Shown here in pieces: positions 9,402 through 18,776 of a DNA stretch of 64,000 bases (position 1 is its first letter; each line of letters opens with the position of its first letter). The notes below the pieces were generated by a model that was not told the DNA's origin, ran no database searches, and saw nothing but the letters and a program-made list of their open reading frames with translations. The stretch covers positions 1-64,000 of the forward strand of contig JAQTXA010000008.1 in the NCBI GenBank assembly GCA_028689025.1, given 5' to 3'. The position numbers were made by a program, and so were the translations under genes. The stretch is from Aliarcobacter sp. (GTDB lineage Bacteria > Campylobacterota > Campylobacteria > Campylobacterales > Arcobacteraceae).

Positions 9402-9892
9402 AATATCTTTCTATAACTATGACAATAAGGCATCTTTTGATGTCTTTCATAGTAATCTTGATGATACTCTTCTGCTTCGTAAAATGGCACTAACTCATGT
9501 AAAGAAGTAGCAACTTTAAAACCTTTTTCACTTAACTCTTTAATCAACTTTTCACTTATATTTTTTTGCTCAATATCTACATAAAATATTGCAGATAAAT
9601 ATTGACTTCCAATATCTGGACCTTGTCCATTTGTTTGAGTAAAATCATGGATTTCAAAAAACAATTTTGTTAATGTTTCAAAAGAAACAATAGTTTCATC
9701 ATAAGATACTTCTACAACTTCTAGGTGTCCTGTAGAACCTGAACAAACCATTTGATAACTTGGATTTTCTATGTGTCCACCCATATAACCTGATATTGCA
9801 GAGATAACACCTTTTAATTTTTCAAAATGATATTCAACTCCCCAAAAACAACCTGCTGCGAAATATGCTTTTTTAATATTTTGATTTTGCAT
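9398..9892 (-). CDS. msrA: peptide methionine sulfoxide reductase MsrA
   Basis: Reduces the S-epimer of methionine sulfoxide in proteins. The 164-residue protein carries the catalytic motif GCFWGVEYHF (Cys at about 16), plus GYMGG, GSTGHLEVVEV and DIGSQYLSAIFY, all standard for the family. No signal peptide, so cytoplasmic. It is the last gene of an msrB-NYN-msrA operon, starting only one base after the NYN gene stop, with AGGAATTAAA as ribosome binding site. Confidence 0.96.
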   Translation of the reverse strand: MQNQNIKKAYFAAGCFWGVEYHFEKLKGVISAISGYMGGHIENPSYQMVCSGSTGHLEVVEVSYDETIVSFETLTKLFFEIHDFTQTNGQGPDIGSQYLSAIFYVDIEQKNISEKLIKELSEKGFKVATSLHELVPFYEAEEYHQDYYERHQKMPYCHSYRKIF

Positions 9893-9893
9893 T

Positions 9894-10631
9894 TTAATTC
9901 CTATTATCTCTTATTAACATTACTGTTTTATTTTCACCTAATATTTTTATATCGAATAATTCAGTGGCTTTTATTAATTCACCCAATTTTTTATATCCAT
10001 AATTGATTGGTGAGAAAGATGAATTTTGATTGATATATAAACCAACAGCAGCAATATTTGACCAACCACTATCATCTGAGGTTTGTTCTGCTGCTTTTCT
10101 TAAAAGTGCCACAAGTTTTGTATCTTTTCTTAATTGAACTTTTGTTAGTTTACTGTTATTTGAACTAGCACAGGCAACATCTTCTTTTGTATAATCAAAA
10201 AGTTTTTCCACATAAATAAACTGTGAACAAGCATTTACAAAAGACTCGGGAGTTTTTTCTTCTCCATATCCATAAACTGTAATTCCATTTGATAATATTC
10301 TTGAAACAACAGGAGTAAAATCACTATCACTTGTTACAAGAGCTAAGGCTCCAAGATTTCTAGTATATAGCAAATCCATAATATCAATAACCATTGCAAT
10401 GTCACTGGCATTTTTACCTTTTGTATAGGCAAATTGTTGGATTGGTTTTATATTATATTTATGTAAAATATCTTCCCAGCCTTGAAGTCTTTTATCTTTC
10501 CAATTTCCATAGGCATTTCTAATATTTATAGTTCCATATTTTGATAAATCATTTATAATACTATCAATATATTTTGCACTTACATTGTCGCAATCTATTA
10601 GCATTGCGATATTTATTTGAGGGATAATCAT
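9894..10631 (-). CDS. NYN (LabA/PIN-like) domain protein with C-terminal OST-HTH/LOTUS-like domain
   Basis: A 245-residue predicted nuclease or RNA-binding protein. The NYN fold is at about 8-150: IAMLIDCDNVS, KNASDIAMVIDIMDLL and LVTSDSDFTPVV provide the acidic residues of a PIN-like active site. The C-terminal part (about 170-240, SGWSNIAAVGLYINQ to YKKLGELIKATELFDI) resembles an OST-HTH/LOTUS RNA-binding domain. It overlaps msrB by 4 bases and abuts msrA, so it is co-translated with both methionine sulfoxide reductases. The functional link to oxidative damage is inferred from context only. Confidence 0.88.
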   Translation of the reverse strand: MIIPQINIAMLIDCDNVSAKYIDSIINDLSKYGTINIRNAYGNWKDKRLQGWEDILHKYNIKPIQQFAYTKGKNASDIAMVIDIMDLLYTRNLGALALVTSDSDFTPVVSRILSNGITVYGYGEEKTPESFVNACSQFIYVEKLFDYTKEDVACASSNNSKLTKVQLRKDTKLVALLRKAAEQTSDDSGWSNIAAVGLYINQNSSFSPINYGYKKLGELIKATELFDIKILGENKTVMLIRDNRN

Positions 10632-10990
10632 GCTTTTGCTTTAAAGTTTAACGAAATAGAATTCACACAATGTCTTGTATTTTTTGAAGTTATTCTTTCA
10701 CCTTCAAAAACATGTCCTAAATGTCCACCACAAGAAGCACAAACAATCTCTATTCGTCTTCCATCTTTATCTGGAACTCTTTTAACTGCACCTTTTATTT
10801 CATCGTCAAAACTTGGCCATCCACAACCTGATTTAAATTTATCATCTGATTTATAAAGTGGCGCATCACATTTTTTACATGTAAAAATTCCTTCTTCATA
10901 AAAATCATCATATTTCCCAGAAAATGGATATTCTGTTCCTTTTTTTTCTATTACATATTTTTCTTCATCATTTAATTCATTATATTTCAT
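10628..10990 (-). CDS. msrB: peptide methionine (R)-S-oxide reductase MsrB
   Basis: Reduces the R-epimer of methionine sulfoxide. The 120-residue protein has two zinc-binding CxxC pairs (CKKC near 38 and CASC near 85), SGCGWPSF, GGHLGHVF and the catalytic cysteine in TRHCVNS. No signal peptide. First gene of the operon with the NYN protein and msrA; its stop overlaps the next start (ATGA). Confidence 0.96.
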   Translation of the reverse strand: MKYNELNDEEKYVIEKKGTEYPFSGKYDDFYEEGIFTCKKCDAPLYKSDDKFKSGCGWPSFDDEIKGAVKRVPDKDGRRIEIVCASCGGHLGHVFEGERITSKNTRHCVNSISLNFKAKA

Positions 10991-11004
10991 TATATATTCT
11001 CCTT

Positions 11005-12147
11005 TTATTTATCAAATCTTATTATATATTTTATTCCATCTTCTGTTTTTTCTACACTTAATAATCCAAAATTTTTCTCAACAAATACCTTTACTAAATA
11101 AAAACCTAAATCAAAATTGTCATGTTTTAAAGAACATGGTGTTAAAAAAAACTTTTCTATTTGTTCTTCATCATAAGCATCAGTATTATCTTTATAAATA
11201 ATAAAAATTGATTGATTTGAATCTTCAAAATTAATAGTTATTTGTTTATTTTGCACTAGATTATTTGACTTAAAATTCTCTATTGATTTTGATATTAATT
11301 TACTAAAAATATGTTTTAATTCATCAAACACAATATTTAAAGATAATAGATTATCACCTTGGATATTAATATCTATATTTAATCTATTCATTTCATCTTT
11401 TAAAGAAAAAAGAACATTATCCAAAGAGACTTTAATATTTACATTTTCTTTATTTTTTCTATTATTAAAAAACTTATGAAAATCATCCATAACTACATCT
11501 AACTTATTTACTTCTTCCAATGTTTTTTTGAATATCTCATCAGATTTAAACTCATTAATATTTGTAAATTTAAGGTCCAAAGATTGTAAATAGAGTTTTA
11601 TTTTATCAAGTGGTTGTTTCCATTGTAAAGTTATAACATCAATTATAGAAGCCATTGCACTTATTTTTGATTGTTGTACAATTATCTCATCTTTTTGTCT
11701 TATTTGGTTTACTTGTTCTTTTACTAGCACATTTAAATTTGTATTTACAAGTTCAAGCTCATTCATTACACTTGCAAGTTTTAAATGAAGTTCAACTCTT
11801 TTTAGTAAAACTTCACTGTAAAAAGGTTTTGTAATATAATCAACTGCACCTAATTCAAACCCTTTTACAATATCTTTTTCATCATCTTTAACAGTTAAAA
11901 AAATTACTGGGATTTTTTTTGTTTTTTCATTCTCTTTTATTTTTGAACAAACAAAATAACCATCCATTGTTGGCATTACAACATCAAGTAAAATTAAATC
12001 GAATCTATTTTTTTCCAATAACTCTAAAGCTTTATCTCCACTTTGGGCATAAATCACATTGTAATCTTTTAAAATACTCATAGCAACTTGTAAGTTTTTC
12101 GTATCATCGTCAACTAATAAGATTTTATTTTCATATTTTTTTTGCAT
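11005..12147 (-). CDS. response regulator fused to a degenerate histidine-kinase module
   Basis: A 380-residue cytoplasmic protein. A canonical REC domain (about 7-120) has phosphoacceptor Asp55 in LLDVVMP and Lys108 in ITKPF. A coiled coil (about 130-165) leads to a region aligning with the H-box of neighbouring kinases, but the histidine of IAHQWRQPL is replaced by Leu174 (ITLQWKQPL). The C-terminal part has no recognisable glycine-rich ATP boxes. It is therefore probably a signalling adaptor rather than a kinase. The start is the ATG at 12147 after AAAGGAAAA, two bases upstream of which the CheY-like gene ends. An ATG-less longer reading into that gene is disfavoured. Confidence 0.85.
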   Translation of the reverse strand: MQKKYENKILLVDDDTKNLQVAMSILKDYNVIYAQSGDKALELLEKNRFDLILLDVVMPTMDGYFVCSKIKENEKTKKIPVIFLTVKDDEKDIVKGFELGAVDYITKPFYSEVLLKRVELHLKLASVMNELELVNTNLNVLVKEQVNQIRQKDEIIVQQSKISAMASIIDVITLQWKQPLDKIKLYLQSLDLKFTNINEFKSDEIFKKTLEEVNKLDVVMDDFHKFFNNRKNKENVNIKVSLDNVLFSLKDEMNRLNIDINIQGDNLLSLNIVFDELKHIFSKLISKSIENFKSNNLVQNKQITINFEDSNQSIFIIYKDNTDAYDEEQIEKFFLTPCSLKHDNFDLGFYLVKVFVEKNFGLLSVEKTEDGIKYIIRFDK

Positions 12148-12148
12148 A

Positions 12149-12562
12149 TTAATTTTCCTTTGATATTTCAAATTTATCTTCTAATTGCTTTAATCTTGTA
12201 TAAGAGTTTGCTTTTGTAATTAATTCTATAGTAATAAATGGTTTTACAACATAATCAATTCCACCACATTCATAGGCTTGTTCTATATCTTGAGAGGAAT
12301 CTTTTCCTGATAAAAATATAACTGGGATTCTTTTAGTTTTTTCATTATCTTTTATTTTTTTACATACTTCAAAACCATTCATATCTGGCATCATTATATC
12401 TAACAATATTAAATCAAAATCATGTTCACTAACTAATTTAAGTGCCATTTCTCCACTTTTAGCATAAAACATTTTATAACCTTCATCTTTTAAAATATTC
12501 ATTGCCATTTGAATATTTTTGGGTATATCATCTACAATTAAGATTTTGCTATTTGTTTCCAA
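12149..12562 (-). CDS. single-domain CheY-like response regulator
   Basis: A 137-residue stand-alone REC domain: ILIVDD at the N-terminus, Asp55 in LLDIMMP, Ser in IFLSGKD and Lys in VVKPF. A TTG start at 12562 follows AAAGG and lies 14 bases inside the end of the hybrid kinase gene. Sandwiched between a BvgS-like kinase and a REC-pseudokinase, it probably receives phosphate from the former. There is no output domain, so the effect is through protein contacts. Confidence 0.88.
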   Translation of the reverse strand: METNSKILIVDDIPKNIQMAMNILKDEGYKMFYAKSGEMALKLVSEHDFDLILLDIMMPDMNGFEVCKKIKDNEKTKRIPVIFLSGKDSSQDIEQAYECGGIDYVVKPFITIELITKANSYTRLKQLEDKFEISKEN

Positions 12563-15500
12563 TTTTAGCCTTTAAATTATCTATTAAGCCTAAATAACTA
12601 TTCATTAAATAATCAACTTTTTCTATATCAAAAGATTCTACATTTTTTATTAATTCATCTGCGTAATCTTTTAATAAATATACATCTTCATCTACAGATA
12701 ATTTATTTAGTTTTTGAGCAAATCTTTCTATTAAAGTAAAATCTCCAGCATCTTTTATATTTAGCCACTCATCTTTAAATTCATTTTCTAATTTCCCAAT
12801 CACTAAATTTAATCTACTTAGGTCAATTATTTTATCTCTATTCTCTTCTATTATATCTTTATTTATAAAATGATATTTAAGATATTTTGCCAACTCTTCA
12901 ATTAAATCATCCAAAATAACTGGTTTTCTCAAATATCCATCAAAACCAAATTGTGACACTTTTTCCAAATCTTTTCCCATAACCGAGGCAGTTAGTGCAA
13001 TTAATGGAATATTTTTTAATTTAGGATTATTTTTTATAATATTAGTAGCTTCGTATCCATCCATAACTGGCATTCTTAAATCCATTAAAATCAAATCTAC
13101 ATTAATGTTTTTTAATTTATCTATTGCTTCTTGACCATTTTGCGCCATTATTATATCTATATCAAAATCTTTTAAACTAGCAAGTACTAGTTTTCTATTC
13201 TCTTCCACATCATCTACTACTAATATTTGTGCTTTTTCAAACTCTATATTTGAAGTTAGTAATTTTTGAGTAACTATTTCCTCTTGCATTGAACTAACTG
13301 GAATATCTCTTAAAATTACAGTAAATATTGAACCTTTGTTTTTTTCACTTTTAACACTTATTTCACCATTCATCATGTGAACTAATTTTGTACAAATAGC
13401 AAGGCCTAAACCTGTTCCTCCATATTTTGCAACATCATGATTATTTGTTTGTTCAAAAGCATTAAAAATCGATTCTAAATTCTTTTCATCAATTCCTATT
13501 CCTGTATCTTCAATACTAAAAAGCAAATCAATTTTACTTTTTATATTATCTTTGTAAATATTTTCTACTTTTAATTTTATTTGACCTTTTTGTGTAAATT
13601 TAATTGCATTTCCAATTAAATTAAAAAGTATTTGTCTTATTCTTACTCCATCAATTATTATATATTTAGGAATATCTTTATCTATATCCAGAACAAAATT
13701 TATATTTTTACTTATAATTTTTGAGTGGAAAATTGACTCTATTTCTAAAAAAATATTTGCTGGATTTAAAGATTCATTTCTGATTTCAAGTTTTCCAGCT
13801 TCTATTTTTGATAAATCTAAAATATCATTTATAATTCTTAAAAGGGAATTTCCACCTTTTTTTATTGAGTCTAAGTACTCTTTATGAAGTGGATTTTTTA
13901 TCTCTTTTTCTAAAATTTCAGTAAAACCAATTACAGAATTCATGGGAGTTCTAATTTCATGACTCATATTTGCTAAAAATTCACTTTTTTGTTTTGCAAT
14001 ATTTTCAGCTATATCTTTTGCTTTTTTTAGCTCTTCATTTAAAGAATTTATATTATTTCGTTCAGTTTCTAACTCTTTTTGTATTTTTTCTTTTTCTTTT
14101 ATTTCTTGTTTTAATTTTCTATTCCAATAAAATATAACTGATAATAAAATTATTGAAATTGTTAATATTTTCCAAATTAGCTCATAATCTATTTTTTGTT
14201 TATAATCAATTTTTATCCATTTTCTATATATTTCATCTTTTTTTTGTATAGGAACACTATCTAATAATTTATTTAAAATAGAGACTAAAACTACATTATC
14301 TTTATTTATACCAAAACCATATTTATAGGTATAACCTGAGGGTCCTACAATTTTTAGATTACTTAGACCATATTTTTTACTATAAAACTCAAAAGAAGGA
14401 ATATCTAAAATAAAATAATCTATTTGAGAGTTTGACAACTCTTTTAAACCTTCCAAAGGAGTCGCATATTCTTTAATACTTTTTATTTGAGGAAAATCAT
14501 ACTTTATCTCTTCAATTATTGAGTAACCTTTTACAGTAGCAATATTTTTATCTGTGATATTATTAAAAGAATTAACATAACTATCATCTTTATTATTAGC
14601 AATTATTACTATTTCAGCACCAATATATTTATTAGAAAAGTTTAAATATTCAGCCCTTGAAGAGGAATATGATATGGCATCAATTAAATCAAGTTTTTTG
14701 TTTTTTATTAAATTAATAGTATCAGACCAAGAATCAGTTTTTATATACTCTAAATTAAGACCACCATTTTTAAATACTTCATTTACTAAATCAGGTACTA
14801 TTCCTGTATAGTTGCCTTTTTCATCATAAAAAGAGTATGGAGGCCAAAAAGCATCTCCTGCGATTTTTATTTTAGGGTTTGCTTTTATCCAATCAATTTC
14901 CTCTTTTGTAAAACTAATTGATTTTTTCTCTTCTTTTAATTGAAATATCCATTTTTTATTTATCTGCTCTTCTTCTTTTTTAATAATTAATGGCATAATT
15001 TTTTGAATAATATTAAATAGTATTTCATTCTCTTTTAAAATAGCCATTGATAAATCAATTTTGTCAAAATCTGCTTTGAATTTAACTTCAATATTTGTAT
15101 ATAACTCTTTTTCTACAAAGTATGAAAATACTGGCATATTTCCAATAAAAATATCAGCTTTTCCATAAGAGACTAATTCAAAGGCTTCTTTATTTGAGGT
15201 GGCAAAAATGAATTTTATATTTGGGTATCTTTTAATTAGATTTTCATATACAAAATTGCCCTTTTGAACGGCAATTGTATAATTTTTTATCTCATCAAAA
15301 TTTTTAATTTGTAGCTCTTTTTTAGCAATTACAACAACATCTATATTTAAATATGGTGTAGTGTAATTTAGATAATTTTTTCTATCTTCTGTTTTTGCAA
15401 CACAAGCTAACATATCAAGTTTTTTTTCTTTGATTTTTGATATTACACTATACCAATCATCTGCATTTACTTCAAATTTCAGACCTGTATATTTACTAAG

Positions 15501-15710
15501 TAACTCTAAATATTCAGAGGCAATTCCTTGATAATTGCCTTTATCATCCACATACTCAAACGGTGGCCAATCAGAATCTGCCCCCACTTTTACAACTGGA
15601 TTATTTTTTATCCATTGCAACTCTTCAGTGCTAAACATCGATTTATCATATTCATTTACAGAAGCAAAAAGAGAACTAATAAAAAGAATTATAAAAATCA
15701 GATGTTTCAT
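12549..15710 (-). CDS. BvgS-like hybrid sensor kinase with two periplasmic SBP_bac_3 domains
   Basis: A 1053-residue hybrid kinase. Signal peptide at 1-17; two tandem periplasmic solute-binding domains of the SBP_bac_3 type at about 38-255 and 280-500, each opening with the family pattern I/V-K-x-D/A-x-x-W-P-P; TM at about 511-529; coiled coil; HisKA with His584 in NMSHEIRTPM; HATPase with DTGIGI and GGTGLGLAI; and a REC domain (about 820-940) with the Asp of LMDLRMPVMDG. The last ~100 residues are helical and Hpt-like but lack an obvious histidine. First gene of a three-gene signalling operon. The sensed ligand is unknown. Confidence 0.92.
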   Translation of the reverse strand: MKHLIFIILFISSLFASVNEYDKSMFSTEELQWIKNNPVVKVGADSDWPPFEYVDDKGNYQGIASEYLELLSKYTGLKFEVNADDWYSVISKIKEKKLDMLACVAKTEDRKNYLNYTTPYLNIDVVVIAKKELQIKNFDEIKNYTIAVQKGNFVYENLIKRYPNIKFIFATSNKEAFELVSYGKADIFIGNMPVFSYFVEKELYTNIEVKFKADFDKIDLSMAILKENEILFNIIQKIMPLIIKKEEEQINKKWIFQLKEEKKSISFTKEEIDWIKANPKIKIAGDAFWPPYSFYDEKGNYTGIVPDLVNEVFKNGGLNLEYIKTDSWSDTINLIKNKKLDLIDAISYSSSRAEYLNFSNKYIGAEIVIIANNKDDSYVNSFNNITDKNIATVKGYSIIEEIKYDFPQIKSIKEYATPLEGLKELSNSQIDYFILDIPSFEFYSKKYGLSNLKIVGPSGYTYKYGFGINKDNVVLVSILNKLLDSVPIQKKDEIYRKWIKIDYKQKIDYELIWKILTISIILLSVIFYWNRKLKQEIKEKEKIQKELETERNNINSLNEELKKAKDIAENIAKQKSEFLANMSHEIRTPMNSVIGFTEILEKEIKNPLHKEYLDSIKKGGNSLLRIINDILDLSKIEAGKLEIRNESLNPANIFLEIESIFHSKIISKNINFVLDIDKDIPKYIIIDGVRIRQILFNLIGNAIKFTQKGQIKLKVENIYKDNIKSKIDLLFSIEDTGIGIDEKNLESIFNAFEQTNNHDVAKYGGTGLGLAICTKLVHMMNGEISVKSEKNKGSIFTVILRDIPVSSMQEEIVTQKLLTSNIEFEKAQILVVDDVEENRKLVLASLKDFDIDIIMAQNGQEAIDKLKNINVDLILMDLRMPVMDGYEATNIIKNNPKLKNIPLIALTASVMGKDLEKVSQFGFDGYLRKPVILDDLIEELAKYLKYHFINKDIIEENRDKIIDLSRLNLVIGKLENEFKDEWLNIKDAGDFTLIERFAQKLNKLSVDEDVYLLKDYADELIKNVESFDIEKVDYLMNSYLGLIDNLKAKIGNK

Positions 15711-15762
15711 TTTAGGCCTTTGTTAAATAAAAAATATTATAACGTAATAATCATATTCCTAA

Positions 15763-16377
15763 TTAAATAACTTTAAAATCACACTCTATAATAATTTCAT
15801 TGTTCAATAATATTTTACCCACAAATTCATCACCGATAGAAAACTTTCCAACGCCACTTGGTGTTCCACTCATTAAAATATCTCCATCTTCAAAACTAAG
15901 AAAAGTTCTAGCATCACTTATAATCTCATTTGGCTTATTTATCATTAAAGAGTAATCACCTTTTTGTTTTAATTCACCATTTATATAAAGTTCTATTCCA
16001 AGTTTTGATATATCCCCATCAAAACTTACAAATTTTGAAAAAACAGCTGCTCCATCAAAAGATTTTGCTCTCTCCCAAGGAAGTCCTTTATCTTTTAATT
16101 TACTTTGAACTTCTCTTAGAGTTAAATCAAGGCCAAAAGCAACTGCACTTATTTTATTATCTTCAATTAAAAATGAAATTTCTGCTTCATAATGACAAGA
16201 GTTTTGATTTTTTGGGAAAACTAATTTATCTGAAATAGCTGAGTTTGGTTTTATAAAAAAAACCATATCTTGGGGAACTTCATTATTTAATTCTTTAATA
16301 TGTTCTATATAATTTCGTCCAATACACACAACTTTTGATGGAAATATTTCACTGTTTCCTAATAATATCCTATTCAT
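15763..16377 (-). CDS. fumarylacetoacetate hydrolase (FAH) family protein
   Basis: A 204-residue protein of the FAH fold. KVVCIGRNYIEHIKEL, FFIKPNSAI, the metal-binding HYEAEISF and GLDLTLREVQ are typical of the YcgM/FAHD1-like subgroup, which includes acylpyruvate hydrolases and oxaloacetate decarboxylases. Residues EAE and the later GD/GTPSGVG segment suit a divalent-metal enzyme. No catabolic operon surrounds it, so the substrate is not predictable. It starts at ATG after AAAGGTG. Confidence 0.85.
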   Translation of the reverse strand: MNRILLGNSEIFPSKVVCIGRNYIEHIKELNNEVPQDMVFFIKPNSAISDKLVFPKNQNSCHYEAEISFLIEDNKISAVAFGLDLTLREVQSKLKDKGLPWERAKSFDGAAVFSKFVSFDGDISKLGIELYINGELKQKGDYSLMINKPNEIISDARTFLSFEDGDILMSGTPSGVGKFSIGDEFVGKILLNNEIIIECDFKVI

Positions 16378-16437
16378 TTTACACCTTTAAAAAATTTATT
16401 ATATAATCTTGGAAAATTATAACTAAAGGCTTTTTAA

Positions 16438-16779
16438 ATGAAAGATAATTTACTAATTGTTTGGACAAATGGAGATATTGAAGTTGCTAATAAATTCCCA
16501 CTTTTATACTCATCTGTAATTTTAGATAGAGGATATTGGAAAACTGCCCATTTAATGCTTTGGGGTCCATCTATAAAATTAACAAAAGATAATTTACAAA
16601 TACAAGAACAACTAAAAAAAATACAAAATACAGGTGTAAGAATGAGTGCTTGTATTGTTTGTGTTGAAGATTATGAAGCAAATTCTATTTTAGAAGAGTT
16701 AAATATTGAGATAACTCACACTGGAGAGCTTTTAACAACTGCCCTAAAAGATGATACTTGGGCAGTTATGACTATCTAA
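16438..16779 (+). CDS. DsrE-family protein
   Basis: A 113-residue single-domain protein of the DsrE/DsrF-like fold (LLIVWTNGD, LWGPSIKL, MSACIVCVEDY). A cysteine pair C-I-V-C sits where sulfur-carrier members keep their active cysteine. No sulfur-relay partners are adjacent. Its stop overlaps that of the Nudix gene on the opposite strand. Function beyond family is not inferred. Confidence 0.8.
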   Translation: MKDNLLIVWTNGDIEVANKFPLLYSSVILDRGYWKTAHLMLWGPSIKLTKDNLQIQEQLKKIQNTGVRMSACIVCVEDYEANSILEELNIEITHTGELLTTALKDDTWAVMTI

Positions 16780-17432
16780 TATTTTTTTAATAAATCTTTT
16801 ATGATAACAGAAGTAATTCCCCAAATTACTTCACCTTCATATTTATAAACCCAAACTTTGTGTCTTTTATTTCCCCAAGGTTTTCTATATGTTTCAGGAA
16901 GTCCCAACTCTTCAACTGGGAAAAAAATCTCTTTTTCACCGTTTTCATGAATTTTATATGGTTGAATTTCATGGGCTAAAGTGTACTCATCTGGTTCATT
17001 TTCTTTAAAAAAAGAAAGAGGAATCAAAAGAGTTTTTTCAACTTCATTAAAATCTATTTTCATATTTTTATAGGCTTTTTTCTTAACTCTTGCAACAAAT
17101 GATTCAATTATAGTTCCAATTGGAGCCATGTACGTGTCAAGTTGTCCTAATATTTTTATATCTTTTTTTTGGATTCCTAACTCTTCGAAAGTCTCTCTAA
17201 GTGCAGTGTCTTGAAAATTTTTATCAACATCTTTTTCAAAACCACCACCTGGAAAACAAATATCTCCACCTTGTCTTATATGTATAGATCTTTTTTGAAA
17301 TAAAAGATGATATTCACCTTTTATTTTTACAAGTGGAATTAATACTGCACTATTAAAAAAGTTATCTCTACCTAAAACATTTGGATGTTTTGGTAAGTTT
17401 GATACAAGTTTTTTTAAGTTGTCTTTTTTCAT
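16776..17432 (-). CDS. Nudix hydrolase, CoA pyrophosphatase-like (NudL/YeaB type)
   Basis: A 218-residue Nudix protein with the box around FPGGGFEKD and RETFEELGI; the preceding LLFQKRSIHIRQGG resembles the UPF0035 motif of NudL-type coenzyme A diphosphatases, though the usual H-x-G-Q is Q-G-G-D here. Predicted to hydrolyse CoA or a related nucleotide diphosphate derivative. Starts inside the bioA stop (ATGA), so co-translated with it. Confidence 0.82.
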   Translation of the reverse strand: MKKDNLKKLVSNLPKHPNVLGRDNFFNSAVLIPLVKIKGEYHLLFQKRSIHIRQGGDICFPGGGFEKDVDKNFQDTALRETFEELGIQKKDIKILGQLDTYMAPIGTIIESFVARVKKKAYKNMKIDFNEVEKTLLIPLSFFKENEPDEYTLAHEIQPYKIHENGEKEIFFPVEELGLPETYRKPWGNKRHKVWVYKYEGEVIWGITSVIIKDLLKKY

Positions 17433-18703
17433 TTATTATCTTTTTTTATGCTTTTAATTGCATTTATCATTGTTCTTACTATTTTTCTTAAATCATCTTC
17501 ATTTATAGTATATGCAACTATAGAATAAATTAATTTCCCAAATGGTCTAATCCAAACTCCATTTTTTACACAATAATCTTGAATCTCTTGGGCATAACAA
17601 TCATCTTTTAGTTCTATTACTCCAATAGCTCCTATGTTTCTTGCTGAACTTACAAGTTCTAACTCTTTAGCAAATTCTAATTCTTGAGAAAATATAGCTT
17701 CAATATTTTTTACATTTTTTTCCCAAGAAGATTCTAATAATAAATCAATACTTGCATTTGCAACACTACAAGAAAGTGGATTACCCATAAAAGTTGGACC
17801 ATGCATTAAAACACCAATTTCACTATTTGATATAACATTACTTACATTTTTTGAAGTAATCATTGCAGCCATTGTCATATAACCACCAGTTAAGCCTTTC
17901 CCAACAGTCATAATGTCAGGTTTGATATTCGCATGTTCAACTGCAAACATCTTTCCTGTGTGTCCAAAACCTGTTGCAATCTCATCTGCAATTAATAAAA
18001 TATCATATTTAAAACATAACTCTCGTGCTTTTTTTAGATATTCAGGATTATATATTCTCATTCCACCTGCACCTTGAACAATTGGTTCTAGAATAAATCC
18101 TGCTATTTGTTCATTGTGTTCTTCAAAGTTTTTTTCTAACTCTATTATTGAATTTGAACAATCACTATCAAAGCCCATTTCTGGTGCTTTTGTAAAAATA
18201 TGATCACTTAAATATGTTCCATAAATACTGTGCATAGAATTATCTGGATCACAAACACTCATGGCACCTAAAGTATCTCCATGGTAAGCATTCTTTAAAG
18301 CTAAAAATTTATACTTTTTTAAACCCTTTGCTTTTTGATAAAGTATTGCAGTTTTTAGTGCTACTTCAACAGAAACTGAACCACTATCACATAAAAAAAC
18401 ACTATGTAGTCCTGATAAATCTGAAAGCTTTTTAGCTAATAAACTAGCTTGTTCGTGAGCTAATCCCCCAAACATAATATGAGGCATAATATCAACTTGT
18501 TTTTTTAAGGCTTCACTTAATTTTGGATTATTATAACCATGGATTGCACTCCACCATGAACTCATTCCATCAATTAACTCTTCACCTGTTTCTAAAAAAA
18601 TTGAAGTATTATTTGTACTTTTAACGGGTAATAATTTTGTTTTTGAGGGAAGTGAGTTATAAGGATGCCAAACGTGATTTTTATCAATTTCTAACCAATT
18701 CAA
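17429..18703 (-). CDS. bioA: adenosylmethionine-8-amino-7-oxononanoate aminotransferase (biotin synthesis)
   Basis: PLP-dependent class III aminotransferase converting KAPA to DAPA using S-adenosylmethionine. The 424-residue protein opens with the BioA-type HVWHPYNSL, contains GMSSWW and the GYNNPKL segment, NAYHGDTLGAMS, LLIADEIATGFGHTGK and the PLP lysine in TVGKGLTGG. HVWHPY and SSWW distinguish it from other class III enzymes. The start is TTG at 18703, preceded by AGGAAAATTA. No other bio genes are in the window. Confidence 0.95.
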   Translation of the reverse strand: MNWLEIDKNHVWHPYNSLPSKTKLLPVKSTNNTSIFLETGEELIDGMSSWWSAIHGYNNPKLSEALKKQVDIMPHIMFGGLAHEQASLLAKKLSDLSGLHSVFLCDSGSVSVEVALKTAILYQKAKGLKKYKFLALKNAYHGDTLGAMSVCDPDNSMHSIYGTYLSDHIFTKAPEMGFDSDCSNSIIELEKNFEEHNEQIAGFILEPIVQGAGGMRIYNPEYLKKARELCFKYDILLIADEIATGFGHTGKMFAVEHANIKPDIMTVGKGLTGGYMTMAAMITSKNVSNVISNSEIGVLMHGPTFMGNPLSCSVANASIDLLLESSWEKNVKNIEAIFSQELEFAKELELVSSARNIGAIGVIELKDDCYAQEIQDYCVKNGVWIRPFGKLIYSIVAYTINEDDLRKIVRTMINAIKSIKKDNK

Positions 18704-18776
18704 TAATTTTCCTAATATCTATATTGTTTAAATTATATCCAAAGATTATTACAAAATTGATAAAATAGTTTTTTGC

